A stretch of 64,000 nucleotides of DNA, from NCBI RefSeq assembly GCF_900143565.1, contig NZ_FREX01000005.1, positions 186,001-250,000 on the forward strand, written 5' to 3'. The stretch's first letter is position 1, and every line of letters starts with the position of its first letter. This document shows, one piece after another, positions 8,475 to 17,219 of the stretch. Source of the stretch: Pseudovibrio sp. Alg231-02 (lineage in GTDB: Bacteria; Pseudomonadota; Alphaproteobacteria; Rhizobiales; Stappiaceae). Below the pieces are notes generated by a model. That model was not told where the DNA came from and searched no databases. It was given only the letters and a program-made list of their open reading frames with translations. Both the position numbers and the translations under genes were made by a program.

Positions 8475-10055
8475 TTAGCCGTAGATCACTTTTGGCAACC
8501 ATGTTGCCATTTCCGGCAGGTACCACAGGATGATCAGCATCAGAACCTGAATGAGAACAAACGGGATGATACCGAAGTAAATGTCTGAGGTTTTCACTGA
8601 CGGTGGTGCCACACCCCGCAGATAGAACAGCGCAAAGCCGAACGGAGGCGTCAGGAACGATGTCTGCAAGTTTACAGCCATCATCACACCCAGCCATGCA
8701 GGGCTCATCGGTTCACCATTAGGCATCTCAAGTTGCAGCAGAATTGGTGCAACAAGCGGAACAACCACGAACACGATTTCCAGGAAGTCCAGGAAGAAGC
8801 CCAACACGAACATTACAGCCATAACCGCAATAATCGCACCCAGCGCACCACCCGGCAGACCGGTCAGCGCTTCCTTCACCAGTTCTTCGCCACCCAGATC
8901 ACGGAAGATCAGGGAGAAGAATGTTGCGCCGATCAGGATCACAAACACCATACAGGTGATCTGTGTGGTCGACTGCATCACTGGCATAAGCACTTTCTTC
9001 GCCATCACGCGGTAAAGCGAAACGAGCAACCCATAAGCAAGCACTGCGCAGGCAAAACCAGCAACCCAGATACCAATCATATCACCGGTTGGGATCTCGT
9101 TACGTGCAACACGCAGATCCATGAAGGATGTCAGAACCAACATCACAACAAGAGACAGCACCGCCAGATACACCGGCCAAGGCTTGTCTTCTTCCATGCG
9201 GTATCCAGCAAGCAACAACGCACCAACAGCCCCCACAGCAGCAGCTTCAGTTGGTGTCGCAATACCTACGAGAATTGAACCAAGCACCGCGATAATAAGC
9301 GCAATTGGCGGCACAAGAGCGTGAAGAACCTGACTGAGGGTTGGTCCCGCAGACCCGTCATCACGCATTGGAGGCGCTTTGTGCGGTTGTGTGAACGCAA
9401 CAAACAGCTGGTACACAATGTAAAGGCCAACAAGTGCAAGACCAGGAATAAGCGCCCCTGCAAATAAATCCCCTACAGAGAATGGATCTGGAGCAAAATT
9501 ACCCATCTCACGCTGAGCGATCTGGTAGCCGTTGGAAAGCTGGTCAGCAAGGAACACAAGCACGATGGAAGGCGGAATAATCTGCCCCAACGTACCGGAG
9601 GCTGCAATCGAACCGCAGGCAAGACGCGGGCTGTAACCGTTACGCAGCATGGTCGGCAGAGACAAAAGCCCCATAGTCACCACGGTGGCGCCCACAATAC
9701 CGGTTGAGGCTGCAAGCAGAGCACCCACAATCGTGACAGAAAGCCCCAGACCGCCCGGCATACGCCCAAACAACCGGCCCATGGTTTCCAGCAGCTCTTC
9801 CGCAACCTTGGAACGCTCCAGCATCACCCCCATGAAGATGAAGAGTGGAACCGCGATCAGGGTTTCGTTGGACATGGTGCCGAAAATTCGGCTCGGGATC
9901 GCACCAAGGGTCACGCTACCGCCAAAGAACGACGCGATCAGAGCGAAAATCAGTGCGACACCAGCAAGAGTAAATGCAACAGGGAAGCCCGCCAGCAAAC
10001 AAATACAGGCAACCGCAAACATCAAAATATCAAGAGTATGAAGAAGTCCATCCAT
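8475..10055 (-). CDS. TRAP transporter large permease (DctM-like, TakM type)
   Basis: A 526-residue inner-membrane protein with about 13-14 hydrophobic segments that drives sodium-coupled uptake of an organic acid delivered by the periplasmic binding protein. It shows the DctM patterns MSNETLIAVPLFIFMG (near residue 61) and ASGTLGQIIPPSI (near 151). It is about 100 residues longer than standard DctM, as in the keto-acid/mannitol-chloroaromatic subgroup. It is the last gene of the operon dctP-dctQ-dctM, six bases after dctQ, and is followed by a terminator. Confidence 0.94.
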   Translation of the reverse strand: MDGLLHTLDILMFAVACICLLAGFPVAFTLAGVALIFALIASFFGGSVTLGAIPSRIFGTMSNETLIAVPLFIFMGVMLERSKVAEELLETMGRLFGRMPGGLGLSVTIVGALLAASTGIVGATVVTMGLLSLPTMLRNGYSPRLACGSIAASGTLGQIIPPSIVLVFLADQLSNGYQIAQREMGNFAPDPFSVGDLFAGALIPGLALVGLYIVYQLFVAFTQPHKAPPMRDDGSAGPTLSQVLHALVPPIALIIAVLGSILVGIATPTEAAAVGAVGALLLAGYRMEEDKPWPVYLAVLSLVVMLVLTSFMDLRVARNEIPTGDMIGIWVAGFACAVLAYGLLVSLYRVMAKKVLMPVMQSTTQITCMVFVILIGATFFSLIFRDLGGEELVKEALTGLPGGALGAIIAVMAVMFVLGFFLDFLEIVFVVVPLVAPILLQLEMPNGEPMSPAWLGVMMAVNLQTSFLTPPFGFALFYLRGVAPPSVKTSDIYFGIIPFVLIQVLMLIILWYLPEMATWLPKVIYG

Positions 10056-10061
10056 CTCCGA

Positions 10062-10595
10062 TTACTCCTGGATCTGACGAAATGAGTCGAGGGCCTTCTT
10101 GTCACCGCGAAGGGCAAGAACACTTCGAATAATAATGGCGACACCCTGTAAGGAAACGAGAACGGCAAAGGCGATAATCGCACTCTTCAGAAGATACCGT
10201 CCTTGAATGCCGGATGCCTCCTGAGACCCTTCCCAGATTGCCCAGGAACTGAGCACATAGCCCCAGGACCAATAGACAATCACCGCACACATCGGAAGAA
10301 GGAAGAACACCGAACCAAGCAGATCAACCATCGCTTTGATACGTGGGCGTGCATCACGGTAGAAGATATCGACCCGCACGTGCCCATCTACGCTTAGCGT
10401 ATAAGCAGCAGCCGACATAAACAGGAAACCGTGCATGTAGGTGATGGATTCTTGCATCCAGATGGAACCGATACCGAAAACGTATCTCATCACCACCACT
10501 GTAAATTGGACAAGCACAATGCCCAAAGTCAGCCAGGCGCAGCTCTTGCCGATGCCACGATTGACTGAGGTAATCAGGTTCATTAGGGCGCGCAT
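10062..10595 (-). CDS. TRAP transporter small permease (DctQ-like)
   Basis: A 177-residue membrane protein with four hydrophobic helices, the usual DctQ plan. The phrase WMQESITYMHGFLFMSAAAYTLSVDGHVRVD (split over residues 42-72) is typical: a helix 2 followed by the conserved HVRVD loop. It forms a complex with the DctM-like protein six bases downstream and follows the binding protein gene after a 130-base gap holding a hairpin. Confidence 0.92.
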   Translation of the reverse strand: MRALMNLITSVNRGIGKSCAWLTLGIVLVQFTVVVMRYVFGIGSIWMQESITYMHGFLFMSAAAYTLSVDGHVRVDIFYRDARPRIKAMVDLLGSVFFLLPMCAVIVYWSWGYVLSSWAIWEGSQEASGIQGRYLLKSAIIAFAVLVSLQGVAIIIRSVLALRGDKKALDSFRQIQE

Positions 10596-10679
10596 GCCCG
10601 CCTCTTCGTCTTGGTCTAAACCAAGCCTCTAGGATTATTATTGGGCCCCAAAGGCCAAGATAGAGCTCTTGAAAGAAAA

Positions 10680-10704
10680 GCTCCCCGCAAGGATTGCGGA
10701 GAGC
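10680..10704 (-). terminator. Hairpin with T-run between dctP and dctQ (partial terminator)
   Basis: The mRNA arms GCTCTCCGCAA and TTGCGGGGAGC pair with one G-U, loop of three, followed on the minus strand by TTTTCTTTC. Placed just after the dctP stop it probably lets most transcripts end there, giving more binding protein than permease. Confidence 0.7.
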
Positions 10705-10724
10705 GAGTGCAGCAATAAGTAAAA

Positions 10725-11813
10725 TTAGCCCAGGATACGATCGCGAGCTGTCAGGTAGTTACGCTCAGCAAGGCTGGACCATGCAGAGGTTTCCTTACGA
10801 GATTTAACGTAGCTTTCGTAGATGCGCTTGGAGATGTCATCTGTCTCAGCCACTTCAGCAACAACTTCTTCAGCTTTACGGCCAATTGCATCGAACACGT
10901 CGTCGGAGAAGTCACGAACCTGAACGTTGTGCTTGGTCAGGAGAGTTTCCAGGGCAGCACCGTTGTTGTGGTTGTACTCAGCGAACATGTAGTTGTTCTC
11001 TGCCATACATGCAGAACGGATCAACTCCTGCTGACCAGGTGTGAAGCTTTCCCAAACACCTTTGTTCATGCCGAAGGACAGACCAGCACCTGGCTCATGG
11101 AAGCCTTTGGTGTAGTAGTACTTAGCAACTTTATAGAAACCAAACGCCATGTCGTTCCATGCGCCAACCCACTCGGTTGCGTCGATCGCGCCGGACTGCA
11201 TTGCAGGGAAGATTTCAGAACCAGGAAGCGCAACAGCTGATGCACCAAGACGGCGAAGAACTTCACCACCCAGACCAGGCATACGCATTTTCAGGCCTTT
11301 GAGGTCTTCAAGAGATTTGATCTCTTTGTTGAACCAGCCACCTGCCTGCAGACCGGTGTTACCAGCCAGGAAGGATTTAACGTTGAACTGACCAGCAAGC
11401 TCATCCCAAAGCTGTTGACCACCACCGAAGTGCATCCATGCTTCCAGCTCAGCAGCTGTCATGCCCATTGGAACAGCAGTGAAGAAGCCAAATGCTTTGT
11501 GCTTGCCGAGCCAGTAGTAGTCAGCAGCGTGGTACATGTCAGCTGTACCATTGGAAACAGCGTCGAAGCTCTCAAATGCAGGAACAAGTTCACCGGCAGC
11601 AAACAGCTTTACAGTCAGCTGACCTTCACTGGCAGCAGTGATACGGTCAGCGATGCGCTGTGCGCCAGTGCCGAGACCCGGGAAGTTCTTAGGCCAGGTG
11701 GTGACCATTTTCAGTTCGCGCTTACCAGCTGCGAGTGCTGGAGCTGCAAGAGTAGCTGCGCCAGCGGTTGCACCTGCCAAACCAGCATTTTTCAGAAAAC
11801 TACGGCGGTCCAT
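10725..11813 (-). CDS. TRAP transporter substrate-binding protein, TakP-like (2-oxo acid type)
   Basis: A 362-residue periplasmic binding protein exported folded through Tat: the N-terminus reads MDRRSFLKNAG followed by a hydrophobic stretch and an Ala-rich cleavage site near residue 29. The mature chain has the phrases GNTGLQAGGWF, DATEWVGAWND and FGFYKVAKYYY, close to those of TakP from Rhodobacter sphaeroides, which binds 2-oxo acids such as pyruvate. The start at 11813 has GGGAGG seven bases before it; an in-frame ATG 15 bases upstream lies before that site. It begins the operon with dctQ and dctM. The substrate is inferred from the TakP resemblance only. Confidence 0.92.
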   Translation of the reverse strand: MDRRSFLKNAGLAGATAGAATLAAPALAAGKRELKMVTTWPKNFPGLGTGAQRIADRITAASEGQLTVKLFAAGELVPAFESFDAVSNGTADMYHAADYYWLGKHKAFGFFTAVPMGMTAAELEAWMHFGGGQQLWDELAGQFNVKSFLAGNTGLQAGGWFNKEIKSLEDLKGLKMRMPGLGGEVLRRLGASAVALPGSEIFPAMQSGAIDATEWVGAWNDMAFGFYKVAKYYYTKGFHEPGAGLSFGMNKGVWESFTPGQQELIRSACMAENNYMFAEYNHNNGAALETLLTKHNVQVRDFSDDVFDAIGRKAEEVVAEVAETDDISKRIYESYVKSRKETSAWSSLAERNYLTARDRILG

Positions 11814-12517
11814 AAAAACTCCTCCCAAGAGCTTCTTAAATCAAATCTCTTTATGCCTCCGCAGAATTGAACCTCTTCCATTGAGATCTCTGCGACAACA
11901 TGACCAACTTCTTATAACCCTAAAACTACGTGAAAATACAAGGAAATCTGCACCCTATTGGACAAATTAATTATTCTTGGATCAACTGAGCGTACCTCAT
12001 CTATGCGTTTTCAACCGAAACCAGCCGTAACGTAACTATCGAAACATTTTTAGGAATCTCCGCCCTTGAGGGCTAACAATCAACCTCCGAAATCGGAATT
12101 CATAGCCTTTTATTTCAATGTTAATAAGTCAGCCTACATGACCTAACTGGCTTGAGCATTGCTCCATTAATTTTCTGGGTGAATTAAGCCACACAGGTGG
12201 TAGATGCTTTAAAATACAATAATTTAGAGGAAACTAATCTACAGTTTCAGTTGAAACTGAGCAGAGGTGCGCAGACACGATGCCACCCGATAAATCCGAG
12301 ACCCTAGACCTCAATCAGGTCGGCATTGCAAAGCGAAGACAGCTAACATTTAAAGATGCGTTCCGATGCACAAACAACTATCCACACGAAGGTGTGGTTT
12401 TCTACAGGTTCGCGCATTAACGATAGCGCGAATTTCTTCGAAAACGCCCATACGAAATTGCTTGAAAGCAAACTTCTCAGGCATTTCGAGAGCGATTCTT
12501 CCAAAAATTGCCGTAAT
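11814..12517. promoter_or_regulatory. 704-base gene-free region with operator-like palindrome
   Basis: The region precedes the TRAP operon (minus) and follows the ZevAB-like gene. It is clearly AT-richer than its surroundings. It contains one short open frame, 12280-12420 plus strand (46 codons), with only a weak distant AGAGG site and no recognisable family, which I do not call as a gene. A perfect 8-base inverted repeat sits at 12242-12259 and a small hairpin (CCACAC/GTGTGG) at 12382-12397. I see no tRNA or riboswitch. Confidence 0.45.
12242..12259. promoter_or_regulatory. Perfect palindrome CAGTTTCA-gt-TGAAACTG, possible operator
   Basis: Eight-base arms separated by two bases, a typical dimer-binding site for a transcription factor. 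It lies about 430 bases before the TRAP operon start and 260 bases beyond the ZevAB-like stop, so its target is uncertain. Confidence 0.4.
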
Positions 12518-14374
12518 CTAGAACAGACCTGCCGTTGCGCCACCATTCAGCCCAGCAATCAGCATCAACGTTCCCATCAGCAAAATAGTCAGAGCGCCAA
12601 CCACCTCAAAACCGCGCAAAATAACCGTACCAGCCTGACTGTCGGCACCCCAGATCCGCAAGGCAACCTCACGCGAGAGCACTGCGAGACTCGCCAGAAC
12701 AGAAACGGTAATACCTGTCCCCAATGCCATCACGAGCGTGGAGGCCACACCAGCCCAAATCATGCCCTGAGAAAACGCAAACGCAAGCACGATCAAAGCA
12801 CCGGTGCATGGACGAAGCCCCACTGCCAGAATGATTGACCAGATGCTTGTGAGTGTCATGGCTGAGTTCTGAACCATCTTCGGATCCGGCGCATGCGCAT
12901 GCCCACAGCTGGAACAAACCTCTCCATGCTCAGAATGCTCATGTTGATGATGGTCGTGATCATGTGAATGACCGCAGCTCGAAGCAGGCTTTTTACCAAA
13001 CCATGGCTTCAAAACACGTTGCCAAACAAGGTAGAGGCCAAGCAGGAAGACCAACACATAAGAGCCAAGCTCAAACCAGCGGGCTGTTGCATTAATCGCC
13101 GTACTGGTCAGATGCAAAAGGACTCCAGCCCCGCCAACCAGCACAATCGCTGTCACTGCTTGCGCAAAGGCAGAAGCAAAGGAGAGCGCGATCCCTTTCT
13201 TCAAAGTCTGCTCATCTGCAATCACGTAAGAAGAAATCACTGCCTTACCATGCCCCGGCCCTGCAGCGTGGAACACACCATACGCAAAGCTGATCAGCAT
13301 CAGAAGCCACCCGGCAGAAGGGTTGTTGCGGAAGTTTCTCAGCGCGCTTGTCAGCTTAAGATAAAACTCATTCTGCAACCGAGTAATGGTCGCCATGCCT
13401 TGCTGGAAAATATTCATATCCGGACCACGCAGTTCAGCAGTATCCGCAGTCTCACGCTCAGAAACGGAAGACAGCGTCATCGGCTCACCACCTTGCGCAA
13501 GCGCTGCCACTGCATCTTCTGCAGACGCAGGTGCACTCTCAACTGGCCCAGGTGTAATCTCGGAAATGAATTTAGTATTGCCCGTAGAAGCTGTTGTAGT
13601 CGCCACACCATCGCACGACACAATCACCTGATTGACAAGCGCTGCTGTGTATCCCTGCAACTCTTCAGGAACATTACGCTGGTCAGCACCGATCGTTGCC
13701 AACTGGGCAGCAATTTGTCCGTCCAGCTCAGGAGGATGGACCAGCTCAACAGAGCATTTTCCGGGAGCATTCTTCAGCGTCACGGCCATATCTGCCTTAG
13801 GCCATTTAAAATCGATGTAGTAGGTTGGGTCATAAACATCGAGTGTGATCGGCTCGTCAGTCTTGATCTTCTCTTTGAGCGGCAGTGTAAAGCTCAACTC
13901 CACCAATGACACAGGGCTCGTGTCTGGCTGACTGCGACCAGCTGCAATCTCTTCAGCAATTGCTGCTCGGTCTTCATCGCTGATCAACCAGTAATCATCA
14001 AAGGCCACCTTGATCATTTTCATGGATGGATCAAATGGCTCGGAGAAATCTATCTCCGCTTTGCTATCATCCCCAAACGTGAAGTAACCGTACTCTCCAA
14101 GACCCTCAATGTTGATCTTAGCCAGCTCATCCAGCTCATTTCTCTCGAAAAATCCATTCTGATTGGCATCCAACCCCTGCACGGCATAGGCCGTGTACAG
14201 GTCGTCAAACAGCCATTTGTGCCGAATGTGAGTCAGATACCCGTCATCATCAAACACCAACTCGGCGCGCGCTTGCACAAACATATGCGGATGCGCTGCA
14301 ACCTGTTGAGAAGGCAACAGAAATACCAGCAGCATGCAGAATGCGGTCAAAAACCGTAGGAGCTTATGAGACAT
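12518..14374 (-). CDS. ZevA/ZevB-like fusion: DUF1007 periplasmic domain plus NicO/RcnA-type metal transporter
   Basis: A 618-residue protein. Residues 1-27 are a signal peptide; residues about 28-220 form a DUF1007 domain beginning HPHMFV, with an EF-hand-like DANQNGFFERNEL stretch. After a linker, residues about 330-610 are a NicO/RcnA-type membrane domain with about six helices, the motif HAAGPGHGK and the motif GLRPCTGAL. Between helices lies a cytosolic or periplasmic metal-binding loop rich in His and Cys (about residues 465-495, containing two SCGHxH units). In Haemophilus influenzae the two halves are separate proteins, ZevA and ZevB, described as a zinc uptake system; RcnA relatives export nickel and cobalt. 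Zinc import is therefore plausible, nickel/cobalt possible. Single gene, transcribed leftwards from a 230-base divergent gap with leucine dehydrogenase. Confidence 0.85.
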   Translation of the reverse strand: MSHKLLRFLTAFCMLLVFLLPSQQVAAHPHMFVQARAELVFDDDGYLTHIRHKWLFDDLYTAYAVQGLDANQNGFFERNELDELAKINIEGLGEYGYFTFGDDSKAEIDFSEPFDPSMKMIKVAFDDYWLISDEDRAAIAEEIAAGRSQPDTSPVSLVELSFTLPLKEKIKTDEPITLDVYDPTYYIDFKWPKADMAVTLKNAPGKCSVELVHPPELDGQIAAQLATIGADQRNVPEELQGYTAALVNQVIVSCDGVATTTASTGNTKFISEITPGPVESAPASAEDAVAALAQGGEPMTLSSVSERETADTAELRGPDMNIFQQGMATITRLQNEFYLKLTSALRNFRNNPSAGWLLMLISFAYGVFHAAGPGHGKAVISSYVIADEQTLKKGIALSFASAFAQAVTAIVLVGGAGVLLHLTSTAINATARWFELGSYVLVFLLGLYLVWQRVLKPWFGKKPASSCGHSHDHDHHQHEHSEHGEVCSSCGHAHAPDPKMVQNSAMTLTSIWSIILAVGLRPCTGALIVLAFAFSQGMIWAGVASTLVMALGTGITVSVLASLAVLSREVALRIWGADSQAGTVILRGFEVVGALTILLMGTLMLIAGLNGGATAGLF

Positions 14375-14535
14375 GGCGCCTTAACAAAATGTGAGAACCC
14401 GACACGACAAGTGTAATAAAATAACGGCAAATTCAAGACCCATTTATTGAAGGTCCTGAGATACGTTTTTCCCGTAATTTAGAACCATTCGGATAATTCT
14501 TCCGAATTTGATGCCCATCACCTACGAAATAAACC

Positions 14536-14565
14536 GGATATTGCTTTAAGAATAAATCAATATCC
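14536..14565. promoter_or_regulatory. Inverted repeat GGATATTG/CAATATCC upstream of leucine dehydrogenase
   Basis: Perfect 8-base arms with a 14-base spacer in the divergent gap 14375-14604, 40 bases before the leucine dehydrogenase start. The size suits an operator or an Lrp/LysR-type site. Confidence 0.45.
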
Positions 14566-14604
14566 CCGCAACGCTTCTTGTTCAATTTCGTTTGGGAGGG
14601 CTGA

Positions 14605-15693
14605 ATGAACGTGCCATTGCATAATAAAATAACGATCGATACCTACATGACCCCATTGGATCATCCAGAATTCGCTGGCCACGAGCAAATCGTATTTGCA
14701 ACAGACAACGAGACGGGCCTGAAAGCGATCATCGCGGTTCACAATACCAATCGCGGTCCCGGTCTCGGTGGATGTCGCATGTGGAACTATGCAAGCGCAA
14801 ATGAAGCTCTGACTGATGTTCTCCGCCTCTCAAAAGGCATGACCTATAAGAATGCATTGGCTGACCTTGCTTTGGGAGGAGGAAAGTCAGTCATCATCGC
14901 AAACCCGCGTACTGATAAGACCCCAGAGCTTCTCAGAGCATTCGGCAGACACATCAATCGCCTTTCCGGTAGCTACATCACCGCAGAAGATGTGGGCATC
15001 AGCTCAGATGATATGGAAATCATTGGCAGCGAAACTCAGTTTGCTCGCGGGACAGATGCCACTGGTTTTGGCGATCCTTCGCCGTACACTGCACTGGGAA
15101 CCTTCGTTGGCATCAAAGCAGCTGCCAAGCACAAATTTGGCTCTGAAGACCTTTCAGGCCTGACTGTATCACTCAAAGGTCTGGGCCATGTGGGATATGA
15201 TGTAGCCCGCCAGCTGCATGAAGCAGGCGCTAACCTGATTGTCTCCGACATCTATGATCCGGCAGTGACACGCGCAATCGAAGAGCTCGGTGCATCCAGC
15301 GTATCGCCAGACGACGCACATCTCGTCAAAGCAGATATCTTTGCCCCATGTGCGCTTGGCGGTGGCCTGAATGCTGCAACTATCCCGGAGCTGAAAGTAG
15401 CTGTGGTCGCAGGAGCTGCAAACAATCAGCTGGAAACACAGGAAGACGGCGCAGCTCTCATGAAGCGCGGCATCCTGTACGCTCCAGATTACGCCATCAA
15501 TGCAGGCGGTGTAATCTCTGTCGCTTTGGGCGAGCCTGGTGCATCAGACTCAATCGTGCGTCAGAAGACCCTCGCGATCGGTGGCACGCTTGCTCAGATC
15601 TTCGATCGAGCTGATGCGGAAAAGCGCCCAACCAACATCATCGCAGATGAGTTGGCTGAAGAGCGCTTCCAGCATCACCATAATCCAGCTTAA
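14605..15693 (+). CDS. Leucine dehydrogenase (Glu/Leu/Phe/Val dehydrogenase family)
   Basis: A 362-residue cytoplasmic enzyme that interconverts branched-chain amino acids and their 2-oxo acids with NAD. The N-terminal substrate domain has GPGLGGCRMW and the catalytic lysines of KGMTYKNALA and GGGKSVI; the nucleotide domain has GLGHVGYDVARQL (a GxGxxG Rossmann motif). Length matches leucine dehydrogenases rather than the longer glutamate dehydrogenases. The start at 14605 follows GGGAGGG. It is monocistronic and converges on a LysR gene 14 bases beyond its stop. The product, a 2-oxo acid, belongs to the class of compounds taken up by the nearby TakP-like system, though no link is shown. Confidence 0.92.
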   Translation: MNVPLHNKITIDTYMTPLDHPEFAGHEQIVFATDNETGLKAIIAVHNTNRGPGLGGCRMWNYASANEALTDVLRLSKGMTYKNALADLALGGGKSVIIANPRTDKTPELLRAFGRHINRLSGSYITAEDVGISSDDMEIIGSETQFARGTDATGFGDPSPYTALGTFVGIKAAAKHKFGSEDLSGLTVSLKGLGHVGYDVARQLHEAGANLIVSDIYDPAVTRAIEELGASSVSPDDAHLVKADIFAPCALGGGLNAATIPELKVAVVAGAANNQLETQEDGAALMKRGILYAPDYAINAGGVISVALGEPGASDSIVRQKTLAIGGTLAQIFDRADAEKRPTNIIADELAEERFQHHHNPA

Positions 15694-15707
15694 AACGGAG
15701 GGCTGAT

Positions 15708-16649
15708 CTAGCCCTCTTTTGGCAAAGGTCCATCAAGCATTTTGGGGCAGTCACCATGCTGCTCCAATTGCTTGTGCCAGTTGACCATGTAGTCAACAAA
15801 GGCACGCACCTTCGCAGACAGATGCCTACGATGCGGATAGACCGCGTACATCGCAGGCCCTGGCACTTCGTAGTCTTCTAACGCCGGAATCAGCGTACCT
15901 GCCATCAACTCTTCCAGCACATAAAAGATCGGCAAACGCACAACGCCAAGGCCTGCCAGCGCTGCTGCAACCGCAGTTTTCGCACTGTTCACATGCATCG
16001 GCCCTTTAACGGGAACAGAAAACCGCTCTCCATTTGCCAGAAACATCCAATTGGTCTTGTGCTTGTAGTTGGTATCAATGATGCACGGCATATTCGCCAA
16101 ATCACTTGCCTTCTCAGGCATACCATATGCTTCCCAATACGCAGGAGAGGCACAAACCATGACACGAACATCCCGAATCTTCCGCGCAATCAGACTGGAA
16201 TCCTCAAGCTCTGCTACACGAATGGCGACATCATATCCTTCCTCGACAATATCGACGAAACGATCTTCCATCTCGATGTCCAGCTCAACGCGCGGATGTT
16301 CCTGCAAAAACGAAGCAAGCACTCTGCCCAGCGTCGCTTCAGAGAACGAACGCGGAGCACTGAGCCGTAACCGGCCACGCACCTCCCGATGGTCTTGCTG
16401 TACAGCATCTTTCAGGTCATCAAACCGCTGCAACAGCTCACCGGCTTCGCGGAAGTAGGCTTCACCAACCTGGGTCAGAGAAATCTGGCGGGTCGTCCTG
16501 TTCAGCAGGCGCACGCCCAGTTCGTCTTCCAGCTCGCTCACGTACTTGGAAATAAGCGCCTTGGAGCGCCCCATATCCCGTGCTGCAGCCGAAAAGCCAC
16601 CGCTTTCTACCACCTGCAAAAAACATCTAATTCGTGTGATGGAATCCAT
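15708..16649 (-). CDS. LysR family transcriptional regulator
   Basis: A 313-residue regulator. The N-terminal winged helix (residues 1-60) reads FLQVVESGGFSAAARDMGRS then ISKYVSELEDELGVRLLNRTTRQ, as in the CrgA/AaeR branch of LysR proteins. The C-terminal part is the periplasmic-binding-like effector domain. It lies 26 bases after the DUF2937 gene and could be read from the same transcript. Neighbouring leucine dehydrogenase converges, so the target is not evident. Confidence 0.93.
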   Translation of the reverse strand: MDSITRIRCFLQVVESGGFSAAARDMGRSKALISKYVSELEDELGVRLLNRTTRQISLTQVGEAYFREAGELLQRFDDLKDAVQQDHREVRGRLRLSAPRSFSEATLGRVLASFLQEHPRVELDIEMEDRFVDIVEEGYDVAIRVAELEDSSLIARKIRDVRVMVCASPAYWEAYGMPEKASDLANMPCIIDTNYKHKTNWMFLANGERFSVPVKGPMHVNSAKTAVAAALAGLGVVRLPIFYVLEELMAGTLIPALEDYEVPGPAMYAVYPHRRHLSAKVRAFVDYMVNWHKQLEQHGDCPKMLDGPLPKEG

Positions 16650-16675
16650 CGATCAAACCTCATAGGTGGTCGCAG

Positions 16676-17200
16676 TCAACGAGCATCAGCCTGTTGTCTT
16701 TGTAGGCGCTTCCGGCGACGTCTCACACGCCCTGTTATGCCAACCATCCGCAAAAGAAACAAACCCGCCGCAAACCCAAGCCCAGCCAGCACTCCACCTT
16801 CAATGGTCACAGGCACAGCAGGCTCAAAGTCTTCCCAGGTTGCCTTGGAAAGCTTAGTGTCCGGCTCTTTCATGAAGATCCAGACGCGCTCAAACACAGC
16901 AGCGGTTTCCATCGCCAATTGCTGTTCTTTCAAAGCCTCAAGGCGATCCAATGACCGCTCAACGCTCATCCCGCGCAACTGCACAAACTCATCCGCACTC
17001 TGTGCCATATGCGTTAATGCAGCAGAAGCGCTTCGGTGGGTAGCAGTCGCATCCGCAACAAAATCGGCTTTCACTTCCTCCAGCGCATCAATAGCGCCGC
17101 CCATACGCTGACGGTATTGCTGGGCAAACTCAGGAAGCTGAGAGGTCACAGTGCCGCTTACAAGCGCAACGCCAAGCGTCAATACCCTTGCAAACATCAT
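16676..17200 (-). CDS. DUF2937 family membrane protein
   Basis: A 174-residue protein with a helix or signal at residues 1-20, the DUF2937 hallmark SQLPEFAQQYRQR just after it, a long helical middle region, one clear membrane helix near 134-152, and a very basic tail (RRRRKRLQR). Topology suggests a periplasmic helical domain between two membrane anchors. Function of the family is unknown. It is the third gene of the CobW-WD40-DUF2937 run, 19 bases after the WD40 gene. Confidence 0.8.
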   Translation of the reverse strand: MMFARVLTLGVALVSGTVTSQLPEFAQQYRQRMGGAIDALEEVKADFVADATATHRSASAALTHMAQSADEFVQLRGMSVERSLDRLEALKEQQLAMETAAVFERVWIFMKEPDTKLSKATWEDFEPAVPVTIEGGVLAGLGFAAGLFLLRMVGITGRVRRRRKRLQRQQADAR

Positions 17201-17219
17201 TGCAAACCTCTCCTCTAAG

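Noticed and set aside
12280-12420. 46-codon frame in the long gap
   Set aside because: No good ribosome site, no recognised family and no supporting context; kept only as a note in the region entry.
12968-13909. 313-codon open frame on the plus strand opposite the ZevAB-like gene
   Set aside because: It is antisense to a gene with clear domains, its protein is basic and without family features, and no ribosome site is evident.
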